Assembly: GCF_947489035.1 (NCBI RefSeq)
Contig: NZ_CANLCI010000006.1
Location: 102,732-166,731, forward strand
Length of the DNA: 64,000 nt
Source: an uncultured Ferrimonas sp.
GTDB taxonomy: Bacteria; Pseudomonadota; Gammaproteobacteria; Enterobacterales; Shewanellaceae
Direction of reading: 5' to 3'
Part shown: in pieces, positions 8,029 through 16,556 of the stretch
Position numbering within the stretch: the first letter of the stretch is position 1
Layout: each line of letters begins with the position of its first letter
Notes under the pieces: generated by a model
What the model was told of the DNA's origin: nothing
The model's input: only the letters and a program-made list of their open reading frames with translations
The model's database searches: none
Program-made: the position numbers and the translations under genes

Positions 8029-10632
8029 TTATGAGCCCTGCTGTTGCCACCACAGCATTCGTGCCCAGATGTAGAAACTGCGGTGCCAGGTTGGTTCGCC
8101 ATAATGGCGTAACTGGTGCTGGGTTAACGGCAGGATCCGCCGATCCCACGGCTGCAGTTCCAGCCAATCGTACCCCAACGCCAACTGTTCAAAGCGATTG
8201 CTGACGCCGCTGCCATCCACCCCAAAACTGAGCATCGCCGGCGGTTGCGCCACCTGCTGCATCAGGGTGTTGGCCATGCACTGCAACTGCGGGCTGAGAT
8301 CGCCATACCCCAATTGATGCGCCATCAGCACAAAGCCCACCTCTAGGTGGCCGTGATTCAGATCTTCGATTTTTTCATGGGCTCGGCCTTTCGGGTCAAA
8401 AGCGTAGCTCCAATGGCAGTAACCGCCGGATTTCAGTTCCATATTGGCCAGCAAAAAACGCAGCAGCTGCGCCGCCTTTTGCTGCAGATCCTCGCTGTCA
8501 TCATGCCAGCGGTGCGCCAACATCATTGCCGTGGCCATCGACACGCTGTGATTGAACGGCAGTGGTTTGGTAAATAAACCGCGATCGCCAATCACCCTGT
8601 TTTTGAAATTAACGTAGTGGTAAGAGCCGCTGATCTGCGGATTTTTGCTGGTGCTGTAGGAGCTGTCATGGCTGCGAATTATCGCCACGCTTTGCGCTAA
8701 ATAGCGATCGGCGGCGGCCAAATAATCGTGCTTCTGCGCCGTTTTAATGTGATCCACTAAGCGCAAAATGCCACTGAGGATCACCCCATCGGTCAGCACT
8801 TCCGAGCGCCAGCCTCGAAATGGTCGCCGCCAACCGGGCACCGGCAAGGAACCATGATTTAGGTAGGGCTTGGGGGCAACATTGTAGGGCTGGGCGTGCA
8901 GGTTCAGCTCGCCACGGCTCACCCGCATCGCGTCGGTATTGGCCATGATGTGATCCGCCAGCTCAACCGCGTAATCCAGATAGCGGTCGTCGTTATAGGT
9001 TTGCGCCATGGTGACGTAAGCGCGCAGCCAATAATGGCCTTCCCACGTAAAACGCTCGCCGTCGTTGCCATCGGTTACCCCCAATAGCGGCCGCTGATTG
9101 GGGTAGTTATGGGCAAACCACCGATCCCACTGCTGTTGATTCGCGATGTGAGCCGCAGGCACCGCCACATTGCCGTTCAGCGGCAACCAGTCGCTGCTGC
9201 TGACGTGGTGCAACGTCACCCGGGCCTGTGGATCGGCGCTGCGCTGCAACACCTTGCCGTTAGCAAAAGCGATGTTGCGGCTGTTGCGGTGGTTGCGGCC
9301 ATCAATCAACGCCAGCCCTTGCAGCGCCCCCGTGGATGGGGTTTGACCATTAAAATAGAGGTACTGCCACGATAGGGCGGTGGGATCGAATAAGCCCAAC
9401 CCTAACTCGGCATGATTGGCCCCATCAGAAACGCGGATCTGCCCAGCACTGATGGTTATCTCAAGATAACGCCGCTGAGGTAACTGCAGCTGCCCCAAGC
9501 GAAACTCGTGCCCCAACCAGCGGCCATGCACTTGCTGATGACTGAAACCCAGGTAATCGCCATTGTCGTTGGCCAGTAAGGTGGTGATTGTCTCAGCCGA
9601 GTTTGGCAAACGCTGCAACCACGCCACCAGCTTGATGCTGCCTTCACTTTGCCACGGCGAGAGTTCGGCATAGCCACTGCCGCTGAAATGCAGCGCTTGG
9701 CCATCTGCCCCCAGCAGCGGCGAACGAGATGCCGAGAGCGGCGGCATCGATTGCAGCGGCTGTGGCGCTGGATTTAACGTTGCAGTTGATGCGCTGAGGG
9801 TTGGCCTTGATGCTGGTATTGCTTTCGGCCTTAGTGCTTGCTCGCCTGCCGCTATCGATGTTGAGGCTGAAGCCAGTGCTGACTCCGCGCCGTCGGTCGT
9901 ACCAAACAACCGTTGCCAGTCAGCCGCGGCAAACACCGCCGGGGCGGGGTTGGGTAACCGCCGTTGGCTGCGCTGCCAATCGGTGGCGGCCACGCCGATA
10001 AGGCGGCCAACAGCATTGCCAACGGCGCTGTCCTCGGTGCTGTCCTCTATGTCGCCATTAATGCCGCCATTGATGCCGATCATGCCGTGGCCACGCACAA
10101 AGCCATAGGCGCGGGAATTGTCGCTGTTGTTGAGATCCAGCAGCACCAATGCCTGCAAGCCACCTTGAGAAAAATCCTGATCGCCACGGCGATAGATCCA
10201 ATCGTAACTGACGCTGGCTGGGCGAATGGCGGGATCGCTTTTGCTGTGCTGCTGACGACCATCGCTGACACTCAATCGGCCTTGCGCCACCGTCAGCTCA
10301 ATAAAGCCACTGCGCTGAAATTCAAATTTGCCGAAGATCCCTGGGTAGCGCCCGCCCCAGCGCCCCTGCACGCTGTGGTGGCTGAACGCCAAAAACTCGT
10401 GGCTGCTGGCGGAAGACAACAACACCGTGCGAGCATCTGCATCGGCATTGAGGTTGCGAAACCACGCCAACACTTTGAAGTTGCCGCTGGGTTGCCACGG
10501 CTCGATTTGGCCGTAGCTGTTGTGGCCATTAAAACCCACCACATCGCGGGCCAAGCCCGCCTGTGCCAAGACGGCGGGCGCCAACAGCACAATGGCCAGC
10601 AGACACCAGCAACGGCTTACAAACTTCACCAT
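8029..10632 (-). CDS. Large secreted protein with two LamG-like repeats and a C-terminal alpha-toroid-like region
   Basis: An 867-residue protein. A signal peptide (about 1-25, ending VLAQA) is followed by two homologous beta-rich repeats at about residues 30-220 and 312-482. Each opens with GF-G/HFSGSGY...PWQ-GS-K--AW and continues with LAFSHH-VQGRW and a SVSDG strand, the pattern of concanavalin/LamG jelly rolls. They are joined by a low-complexity Ala/Ser/Pro linker (about 250-305). The last 370 residues are helical, with repeated hairpins (YWLRAYVTMAQTYNDDRYLDYA; GWRSEVLTDGVILSGILRLVDHI) suggesting an (alpha/alpha)-toroid as in polysaccharide lyases or epimerases. Carbohydrate binding plus catalysis is inferred. 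No catalytic residues could be assigned. Confidence 0.6.
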   Translation of the reverse strand: MVKFVSRCWCLLAIVLLAPAVLAQAGLARDVVGFNGHNSYGQIEPWQPSGNFKVLAWFRNLNADADARTVLLSSASSHEFLAFSHHSVQGRWGGRYPGIFGKFEFQRSGFIELTVAQGRLSVSDGRQQHSKSDPAIRPASVSYDWIYRRGDQDFSQGGLQALVLLDLNNSDNSRAYGFVRGHGMIGINGGINGDIEDSTEDSAVGNAVGRLIGVAATDWQRSQRRLPNPAPAVFAAADWQRLFGTTDGAESALASASTSIAAGEQALRPKAIPASRPTLSASTATLNPAPQPLQSMPPLSASRSPLLGADGQALHFSGSGYAELSPWQSEGSIKLVAWLQRLPNSAETITTLLANDNGDYLGFSHQQVHGRWLGHEFRLGQLQLPQRRYLEITISAGQIRVSDGANHAELGLGLFDPTALSWQYLYFNGQTPSTGALQGLALIDGRNHRNSRNIAFANGKVLQRSADPQARVTLHHVSSSDWLPLNGNVAVPAAHIANQQQWDRWFAHNYPNQRPLLGVTDGNDGERFTWEGHYWLRAYVTMAQTYNDDRYLDYAVELADHIMANTDAMRVSRGELNLHAQPYNVAPKPYLNHGSLPVPGWRRPFRGWRSEVLTDGVILSGILRLVDHIKTAQKHDYLAAADRYLAQSVAIIRSHDSSYSTSKNPQISGSYHYVNFKNRVIGDRGLFTKPLPFNHSVSMATAMMLAHRWHDDSEDLQQKAAQLLRFLLANMELKSGGYCHWSYAFDPKGRAHEKIEDLNHGHLEVGFVLMAHQLGYGDLSPQLQCMANTLMQQVAQPPAMLSFGVDGSGVSNRFEQLALGYDWLELQPWDRRILPLTQHQLRHYGEPTWHRSFYIWARMLWWQQQGS

Positions 10633-10987
10633 CTGATCGTTCTATTTCTCAATGTGTCGGGCCCAAACCACCAGAATGCGTGCTGCTGTGACCACCGATG
10701 CGATAACGGATCTCAAGTGTAGCCAATCTTGGCTAAAGCCTGTGGCCCCGGCCCCACTTGCCAATCGCCCCTACAAGGCGCTCACTTAGCGATTAACATT
10801 TGATTTGTAATGAGTTTTAGAAACGGCGCTGGGGATCAGTAAAGCTAACATTTATGCTGTGATTGCGCCTTGTTATCCGCCCCAGCCAGATTGTGTTCAG
10901 CAGCAGCCAAGGGTTTGATCTATAACAATATGCCCGTGGCCAAGGCAGAGGATAGTAATCAGCCAAGTGGATCAATTCGAGGTGGTT
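10633..10987. other. Divergent intergenic region, no gene seen
   Basis: This separates the large secreted-protein gene (minus) from the acyl-CoA-binding protein gene (plus). It contains an AT-rich core around 10795-10860 suitable for promoters. No terminator, repeat or RNA was recognised. A GTG at 10967 is in frame with the next gene but lacks a well-placed RBS. Confidence 0.5.
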
Positions 10988-11260
10988 ATGGAGCGGCTAC
11001 AACAGCAGTTTGAACGGGCGGTAATGCAGATGCGGCAGCTGCCTTATCAGGTAGACAGTGCCACCAAATTGCGGCTGTATGGCTTGCACCAACAGGCGCG
11101 CTTTGGCAATAACTCGCGAACGGTGCCCGCCCCGTGGCAAACCATCGAGTTTTCCAAATATGGCGCCTGGCAAGATGTCAAAGGGCTGAGCGCAGAACAA
11201 GCGATGCGCCACTACATTGAACTGGCCGAGGCCATTGGCCGCAGCCAAGTCTGCCATTAA
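10988..11260 (+). CDS. Acyl-CoA-binding protein (ACBP)
   Basis: A 90-residue protein from the ATG at 10988, chosen because GAGG (10979-10982) is ideally spaced; an in-frame GTG at 10967 has no such site. It matches the four-helix ACBP fold: LRLYGLHQQARFGNN corresponds to the family's LKLYGLYKQATxGD, and KYGAWQDVKGLSAEQAMRHYI to the KWDAWxxLKGMSxEEAMxxYI signature. ACBPs bind medium- and long-chain acyl-CoA in the cytosol and act as a pool and carrier. The protein is common in eukaryotes but patchy in bacteria. It stands alone, with a convergent rhomboid gene 18 bp downstream. Confidence 0.88.
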   Translation: MERLQQQFERAVMQMRQLPYQVDSATKLRLYGLHQQARFGNNSRTVPAPWQTIEFSKYGAWQDVKGLSAEQAMRHYIELAEAIGRSQVCH

Positions 11261-11278
11261 CTGCGCCAACCCAGCGAC

Positions 11279-11986
11279 TTAAGAGTGACGATTTAGCCGT
11301 TCACGCTGGGCTTGGCGAAACTGTTCACGGGCCTCGTCTTGTTCTGGCTCTTGCTGCCACAAGCCGTCGGTGGGATCGTCATCGGACTGCTCCCACTGAT
11401 AGCGTTTGCGCGGCGGCAGCGGATCGGCACGGCCATACCACAGCGCCGCCAGCACCCCGCCCACGCCACCAAACAGATGCGATTCAAACGACACGCTCGG
11501 ATCCCGTGGCAGCACCCCATACAGCATGCCGCCAAACATAAAGAACGCCACCATCATCAGCGCAATTGAGCGGCCATCGCGGCGCACCAAGCTGCCCACC
11601 AGCAAGAAGAAAAACAACCCGTGGGTTAACCCAGAAGCGCCAAAGTGATAACTGCCGCGGCCCGTAAGCCAAACGCCCACCCCAGCCACCAACCAGATGA
11701 TGGCCAGTACCTTCCAGCGGCTGTTGGGGTAGCCGTACAACAGCGCCGCCCCCAACACCACTACCCCAGTGCTGTTGGCCGCTAAGTGCGAGGCCGAGCC
11801 GTGGATCAACGGCGCGGTTAAAATGCCCCAAGCGCCGCTGAGTTCGCGCGGGTAGATCCCCCATTGGTGCAGCGACAGGCCCAACAGGGTTGCCACCATC
11901 CAAATCAGCCATAACAGCGCGGCAAAGCCAACGCTCAGCTGAATGCTGCGCTTTAATGGGCGCAGAGCTTGGCTTATTCGTTTCAT
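11279..11986 (-). CDS. Rhomboid-family intramembrane serine protease
   Basis: About 235 residues from the ATG at 11986, which has AGGAG five bases upstream. It has six hydrophobic helices. The catalytic serine is in the GASG motif (HFGASGLTHG), the catalytic His is in SHLFGGVGG in the last helix, and the oxyanion region is SHLAANSTG. Rhomboids cleave single-pass membrane proteins within the bilayer. The C-terminus has a hydrophilic acidic tail rich in Gln and Glu. It is the last gene of a minus-strand run. A gap of 77 bp separates it from the SDR gene upstream. Confidence 0.9.
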   Translation of the reverse strand: MKRISQALRPLKRSIQLSVGFAALLWLIWMVATLLGLSLHQWGIYPRELSGAWGILTAPLIHGSASHLAANSTGVVVLGAALLYGYPNSRWKVLAIIWLVAGVGVWLTGRGSYHFGASGLTHGLFFFLLVGSLVRRDGRSIALMMVAFFMFGGMLYGVLPRDPSVSFESHLFGGVGGVLAALWYGRADPLPPRKRYQWEQSDDDPTDGLWQQEPEQDEAREQFRQAQRERLNRHS

Positions 11987-12063
11987 CACCACTCCTTTGC
12001 CACCATCACCATATCAGACCGTTGTGGCCACTTATTTATTACTTGGGGCGGGGCAGCAGTGCT

Positions 12064-13509
12064 TCAAGTTGGGGCGGGGCTTTGATGCAGACTCAAGCGG
12101 CGAATGTTTTCGCCCATGCGCTGAAAGATCACCGCGTGGGCTGGCAGCATCGCCCACCAATACAGTAAGCCGGGGGCGCCCGCGGGATACCACCAACACC
12201 TCACCAGCAGCTGGCAGCCTTGGCCTTGCGGGGTAAGCACAAAGGTGAGCCCCCCCATGCCCGGCGCCTTCATGCCAAAATGCAAAGTCAGTCGTTGGGC
12301 GTCGATGCACTCCGCCACCCGCCACGAATCGATGCGATCCCCCTGTTGCAGGTGGTTGGGATCGCGGCGGTAGTAGTTCATGCCCTCGCCGCCCACCATC
12401 GCATCCAGTAATTCACGGATCCGCCACAGTGGATCAAGGGCAAAGTAGCGATGGCGCCCGCCGATCTGGCACAGCTGCCGCCACACTTGCTCGGGGCTGG
12501 CATCAATGAAGACCGTGGCTCGCTCCTGTTTGGGGTAGAAACCGTAGTTGGCACGCCAACGTTGTTTCAGCAGCAGGGCGATGCTGGGATCCTGCGCCAG
12601 CAACTGCGCTTGCTCTTGCGCCAGCGCGGCTTTGACGGCGTCATCAAAACCCAATAATGGCCTCGGGAAGCGGAGCTCTATGGCGCTGCTGTCGCACAGC
12701 AGATCTTGCTTTAGGCCGCCGATCAGCGCCCGGGCGATCCCTTCGGGTACCGAGGTGATAAAGCGCAACCAATGAGCCGACAACGCCGGCGACAACAACG
12801 GCACCCCGATGATGCGGATCTTACGCCGCAGCAAGTGCGCCAGCTTTTGCATCTGCTGCTGATAGCTCAGTTCCTCTGGCCCGGCGGCGTTAAAGATCTG
12901 ACCATCAACATCGTCGCTTTGTGCCAACGCCCGCAGGTAAAACAGCAGATCGTCGATGGCGATGGGCGCCATTTTCGACCGCACCCAGCGGGGGGTGATC
13001 ATCACTGGCAGGTTGGCCACCAGATCGCGCATCACTTCAAACGCCGCCGAACCCGCGCCGATGATCACCGGCGCGCGCAGCTCAATCACGGGCACCGTCC
13101 CTTGACGCAGCACCTCGCCGGTGGCGGTACGACTATCCAAATGGGTGGAATGGGCGCCACGGGGGCACACCGCCCCAAGGTAGATGATCCGCTTAACCCC
13201 TGCAGCGGCGGCCGCGTTGGCCAGATTGGCGGCTCCTTGCCGCTCTCGCTGCTGATAACCTTTGCCTTCGGTCATCGCGTGCACCAGAAAATAAACCACG
13301 TCGATCTGCGCCAATGCCGCAGCCAAGGTGCTCGACTGCAGCAGATCCAGCCTCACCTTATCGCAGTGCTGCCAGTTGGGGCGGCTCAGTTTACTGAGAT
13401 CGCGACCAGCAAGGCGCGGCTGCAGGCCATCCTGCAGCAAGGCATCGGTCAGATGGGTGCCAACAAAACCGCTGGCACCAATAATCACTGTGCGGCAATT
13501 TCTGTCCAT
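12064..13509 (-). CDS. SDR-type NAD(P)-binding protein with C-terminal DUF2867
   Basis: About 481 residues. The N-terminal Rossmann domain has GASGFVGTHL near residues 11-20 and belongs to the atypical/extended SDR group (NmrA/YbjT-like). The middle region resembles nucleoside-sugar epimerase-like oxidoreductases. The last 150 residues (from about FYPKQERATVFIDASPEQVW) form a DUF2867/SRPBCC-like lipid-binding-type domain. The ATG at 13509 is preferred over an upstream TTG. Substrate unknown. It lies in the minus-strand run with rhomboid, glycosyltransferase and PAP2 genes. Confidence 0.8.
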   Translation of the reverse strand: MDRNCRTVIIGASGFVGTHLTDALLQDGLQPRLAGRDLSKLSRPNWQHCDKVRLDLLQSSTLAAALAQIDVVYFLVHAMTEGKGYQQRERQGAANLANAAAAAGVKRIIYLGAVCPRGAHSTHLDSRTATGEVLRQGTVPVIELRAPVIIGAGSAAFEVMRDLVANLPVMITPRWVRSKMAPIAIDDLLFYLRALAQSDDVDGQIFNAAGPEELSYQQQMQKLAHLLRRKIRIIGVPLLSPALSAHWLRFITSVPEGIARALIGGLKQDLLCDSSAIELRFPRPLLGFDDAVKAALAQEQAQLLAQDPSIALLLKQRWRANYGFYPKQERATVFIDASPEQVWRQLCQIGGRHRYFALDPLWRIRELLDAMVGGEGMNYYRRDPNHLQQGDRIDSWRVAECIDAQRLTLHFGMKAPGMGGLTFVLTPQGQGCQLLVRCWWYPAGAPGLLYWWAMLPAHAVIFQRMGENIRRLSLHQSPAPT

Positions 13510-13642
13510 GTGGTTGTTACGCTTTAGCAAATGGGCTTGATCACAACCCTAGTTGCCCCAGCGTACTTTTGCCGCAATAACCGCCCAGCGAAATCGTCGT
13601 CGCGGCATCGCGCCTAGCCGCCCCGCGTTATGCCCACTTGTG

Positions 13643-14680
13643 CTACCATGCCTCTGGCAGCTCACTTTGCTGCCACGCTAAGCGGCACAGCTCGCTCACG
13701 TCATCCCATTGCCGCAACTGCAGCCACTGCACTAACGCATCGCCCATTGGCGGGTACACGATCGGATCGATCCCCGATTGCCCCAACCACGTTTCAATCT
13801 GGCTTGGCTCTAAGTGCTTCATCACTTTGGCCGCGCCTAGCAGCTCTAAGGCCATGGCGTTCGACAGCTGTTCAAACTGGCCCTGCAGCGGTTTCAACAG
13901 CAGCTTTTTGCCCAACACCAGCGCCTCTGACACCAGCTCAAACCCCGCCGAGCAGATCACCCCAGCGCAGGCGGACAACTCTTGCTGAAAACCATCGCGG
14001 CTAAAGCCATGCCACTGCACATTCGCCGCTAACCCCGCCGGTGCTGGGCTGCCATGAAACACCGCAAACGACTGCTGCGGCAGCTGCCCCAGCAACGTGG
14101 CAATGGTGTCGGCCGCTTCAAACGGCAGATACACCAGCACCCGCCCCGTTCCGTGTGGCGCCACTTGCAGCGGTTCGATGAAGGGCGGCAACAGATCGCA
14201 GCCAAAGTGATGCCAATGGCAACCCAGCGCCACGGTGGCCGGCGCAAAGTGATCCATGATCAGTCGATTAACCACGCCATCGCCGGTCATCGGCACCGGG
14301 TGTTGAAACGCATTTTGGTGGCTAATGCCGATGCAAGGCAGCCCCTGTCGTTTCGCCGCCCAGGCGGTGATCGGCTCAAAGTCGTTTAACACCAGATCGT
14401 AGCCCGACAGATCCAGCTGGCGCACATCCTGCCACCATTGCCACAGGTTGTTGTGCCGCGCCGTTTGCAGCAGCTGCACCGCCCCATCGCGACTGACGAA
14501 CGTCAGCCCTTGGCGACAATCAAAATCCCCAAAGGGCTGCATATCAAAGAACTGCTCGCGGTCGCGGCCAGAAAACAGGTAGTCCACGTCGATCCCCGCT
14601 TTCGCTAACGCCGGCGCCAGTACCCGCGCTCGGGTCAGATGACCGTTGCCCGTGCCCTGCACCCCATAAAGAATTCGCAT
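13643..14680 (-). CDS. Glycosyltransferase, MJ1255/VC2487 family
   Basis: About 345 residues from the ATG at 14680, which has AAGGA just upstream; a tandem ATG is at 14683. The start MRILYGVQGTGNGHLTRARVLA is the signature of the MJ1255/VC2487-like GT-B proteins. The C-terminal half has the CAGVICSAGFELVSEALVLGKKLLLKP block, which binds the nucleotide-sugar donor in MurG/UGT-like enzymes. Acceptor and sugar are unknown. It follows the PAP2 gene by 26 bp, so the two are probably cotranscribed, suggesting work on a lipid-linked glycan or phospholipid. Confidence 0.82.
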   Translation of the reverse strand: MRILYGVQGTGNGHLTRARVLAPALAKAGIDVDYLFSGRDREQFFDMQPFGDFDCRQGLTFVSRDGAVQLLQTARHNNLWQWWQDVRQLDLSGYDLVLNDFEPITAWAAKRQGLPCIGISHQNAFQHPVPMTGDGVVNRLIMDHFAPATVALGCHWHHFGCDLLPPFIEPLQVAPHGTGRVLVYLPFEAADTIATLLGQLPQQSFAVFHGSPAPAGLAANVQWHGFSRDGFQQELSACAGVICSAGFELVSEALVLGKKLLLKPLQGQFEQLSNAMALELLGAAKVMKHLEPSQIETWLGQSGIDPIVYPPMGDALVQWLQLRQWDDVSELCRLAWQQSELPEAW

Positions 14681-14706
14681 CATCTTCCTTAATCGCAATG
14701 GCTGGG

Positions 14707-15225
14707 TTAACCCAGCAAATAGAAACTGAGCCACGCCGCACCGCCGCCAAGCAGCGCGCCCACCAACACATCCCCGAGGTAATGCACCCCCAACACCACA
14801 CGGGAAAACCCGACGGCGGCGGCCCAGCCGTAAGCCAAGGGCGTCAGTGGTGGCCAATACCAGCTCAGCACACTGGCAAACACAAAGGCGGCGGCACAAT
14901 GGCCCGAGGGCAAACTGAATTTATCGTGGGGTTGAACGATGGACGCCACATTGGCGAGGGCGTGGCACGGGCGAGCTCGTTTTAAGCTGTTTTTTAACAA
15001 CCAATACAGTGGCAGTTCGATGGCAAAGGCCAGCAAGGCAAAGCGCAACAGCTCGAGCCCCCGCTCGCCGCCGCTGCAAGTCAGTAACACGATGACCAAC
15101 GCGTAACCGCCGCCGTCGCCACTTAACGAGAACCAGCGGGCGCTGCCCCGCCAGATCCGCAGGTAGGGCAGATGTTGCATCCGCCCCATAAAGGCTCGGT
15201 CGTGCTGATCAAGAAATTGCCACAT
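14707..15225 (-). CDS. PAP2-family membrane phosphatase
   Basis: About 172 residues from the ATG at 15225 (GGGAG six bases upstream). The three PAP2 phosphatase motifs are present: KNSLKRARP, PSGH and SRVVLGVHYLGD. They supply the catalytic histidines and the phosphate-binding Arg/Lys. Five to six membrane helices surround them. Such enzymes dephosphorylate phosphatidic acid, phosphatidylglycerophosphate or undecaprenyl pyrophosphate at the periplasmic face; the substrate cannot be told here. It is the first gene of a probable two-gene unit with the glycosyltransferase. Confidence 0.88.
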   Translation of the reverse strand: MWQFLDQHDRAFMGRMQHLPYLRIWRGSARWFSLSGDGGGYALVIVLLTCSGGERGLELLRFALLAFAIELPLYWLLKNSLKRARPCHALANVASIVQPHDKFSLPSGHCAAAFVFASVLSWYWPPLTPLAYGWAAAVGFSRVVLGVHYLGDVLVGALLGGGAAWLSFYLLG

Positions 15226-15356
15226 GACGTACTCCCACCGAAATTGTCTGCACTCAAGGTGGCCAATGGCAATGACAATGCGGTGACAGGCGGAGGAAAC
15301 TACGGTGACACGCACCAAGGCAGTGTGGTTGCCGTGATGATCTGGCGCGTGCTGTA

Positions 15357-15429
15357 GCTTGTGGCTTGTGGCTTGTGGCTTGTGGCTTGTGGCTTGTGGC
15401 TTGTGGCTTGTGGCTTGTGGCTTGTGGCT
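15357..15429. repeat. Heptanucleotide tandem repeat, (GCTTGTG) about 10 copies
   Basis: Ten full perfect copies of GCTTGTG plus three bases (73 bp). They lie in the 304-bp gap between the PAP2 gene start and the YgjV-like gene end, upstream of the PAP2 gene. The frame length is not a multiple of three and no real gene crosses it. It behaves like a variable-number (slippage-prone) microsatellite. Confidence 0.95.
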
Positions 15430-15467
15430 CAGGGGAAGATGGCACGGCGGGCGTTTGGGGCCGCCCT

Positions 15468-15506
15468 AAAACCACAAAACCCCAACTGGGCAAAGCCCAG
15501 TTGGGG
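15468..15506 (-). terminator. Rho-independent terminator of the YgjV-like gene
   Basis: Read on the minus strand: a 12-bp perfect stem CCCCAACTGGGC / GCCCAGTTGGGG with a 3-base loop, followed by TTTTGTGGTTTT. It lies 24 bp beyond the stop at 15530. Confidence 0.85.
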
Positions 15507-15529
15507 TTGTCTGACCGATGAAACGGCGA

Positions 15530-15769
15530 TTACGCGGCTTGGGCGCTTTTTTCGCGGTTCAGCTTGATCAGGTTGTAGATGTTGATACCAACACAGAAGC
15601 CGTTCATCAACGCAACAGGCCAGGCGCCAATGGACGCGCCGTAAATCACAAACAAGATACAGCCGGTCATGTTGATCCAGCGCAGCTTGGTGACGTTGGT
15701 CATCATCAAAGAAACAGCAACAAATACGGATGCGGCGTAGCCAACGATCTCAACTAGGTTTAATTCCAT
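15530..15769 (-). CDS. Small YgjV/PQ-loop-like inner-membrane protein
   Basis: A 79-residue, very hydrophobic protein with three predicted membrane helices (about residues 5-24, 29-47 and 51-68) and a basic cytosolic tail. The LRWINMTGCILFVIYG segment resembles the YgjV (Imp-YgjV) and half-PQ-loop families. The function is unknown; half-PQ-loop proteins often act as oligomeric small-molecule transporters. It is a single gene with its own terminator, divergent from rraA. Confidence 0.7.
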   Translation of the reverse strand: MELNLVEIVGYAASVFVAVSLMMTNVTKLRWINMTGCILFVIYGASIGAWPVALMNGFCVGINIYNLIKLNREKSAQAA

Positions 15770-16028
15770 GGGGGAAGTGCCTCAATTGCGGGCCCCTAGT
15801 AAGCGTTGTTACTTGGTAGTGCCCTGTCTAATTAGAAGCCGATAATAGCAGTGAAGACACTTGCGCCTCTATTCCGCCATTGAGAGTTTGTGACATGGGT
15901 CATATTTGAAAACTCTAAGTTCGTGATTTAGAACAATACCGGATGCAGCCCTCGAATTCGGCCGCTGCCATTGCAAATGCAAGCCAGTTCGCTATTTTCG
16001 ACACAATACCGTTTGCGGGAGCCCTGTA

Positions 16029-16514
16029 ATGCAATACAACACTTCGGCGCTGTGCGATCTGTACGGCGATCAGCTTGATGTGCTGGAACCTATTTTTAGC
16101 CACTTTGGCGGCCGTCTCTCTTTTGGGGGGCAGGTGCAAACCATTAAGTGTTTTGAAGACAACAGCGTCCTTCATGAGGTGCTAAGCCAAGACGGCGACC
16201 ACAAGATTTTGCTGATCGATGGCGGCGGCTCGATGCGACGGGCGCTGCTGGATCAGCAACTCGCTAGCTTAGCGGTAGAGCATCAGTGGCAAGGCATTGT
16301 GGTGTTTGGCGCGGTGCGCGATGTGGATCTGCTGGAAGAGCTCGACATTGGCATCATGGCGCTGGCGTCGATCCCAGTCTTGGCGGGGCAACAGGGCGAA
16401 GGTCAGCAGGATCTGCCGATCAACTTTGCTGGGGTGACCTTCTGGCCGGGGGATCACCTCTATGCCGACAGCACCGGGATGGTGTTATCGCAAGATCCGC
16501 TGGATGTGGATTAA
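16029..16514 (+). CDS. rraA: Regulator of ribonuclease E activity RraA
   Basis: A 161-residue protein covering the full RraA fold. It starts [21 protein letters not shown], has the [20 protein letters not shown] segment, the glycine-rich [15 protein letters not shown] region and [14 protein letters not shown]. RraA trimers bind RNase E and its scaffold domain and inhibit mRNA decay. The sequence is close to the E. coli protein, including the length. It has its own promoter region of about 260 bp upstream and is convergent with lapD. Confidence 0.95.
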   Translation: MQYNTSALCDLYGDQLDVLEPIFSHFGGRLSFGGQVQTIKCFEDNSVLHEVLSQDGDHKILLIDGGGSMRRALLDQQLASLAVEHQWQGIVVFGAVRDVDLLEELDIGIMALASIPVLAGQQGEGQQDLPINFAGVTFWPGDHLYADSTGMVLSQDPLDVD

Positions 16515-16556
16515 CCGCCTCCGGTAATAATGGCCTCAACTTACCATGCGGTGGCG

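Noticed and set aside
9964..10722. Plus-strand open frame of 252 codons opposite the LamG-like protein
   Set aside because: It mirrors the GC-rich secreted-protein gene, which has a signal peptide and repeated domains. The plus-strand product is Ala/Ile-rich noise.
12772..13527. Plus-strand open frame of 251 codons opposite the SDR/DUF2867 gene
   Set aside because: It is His/Gln-rich with no domain, and the opposite strand encodes a clear Rossmann-fold protein.
15357..15429. CRISPR array
   Set aside because: The units are 7 bp, contiguous and without spacers, and no cas genes are near. It is a microsatellite.
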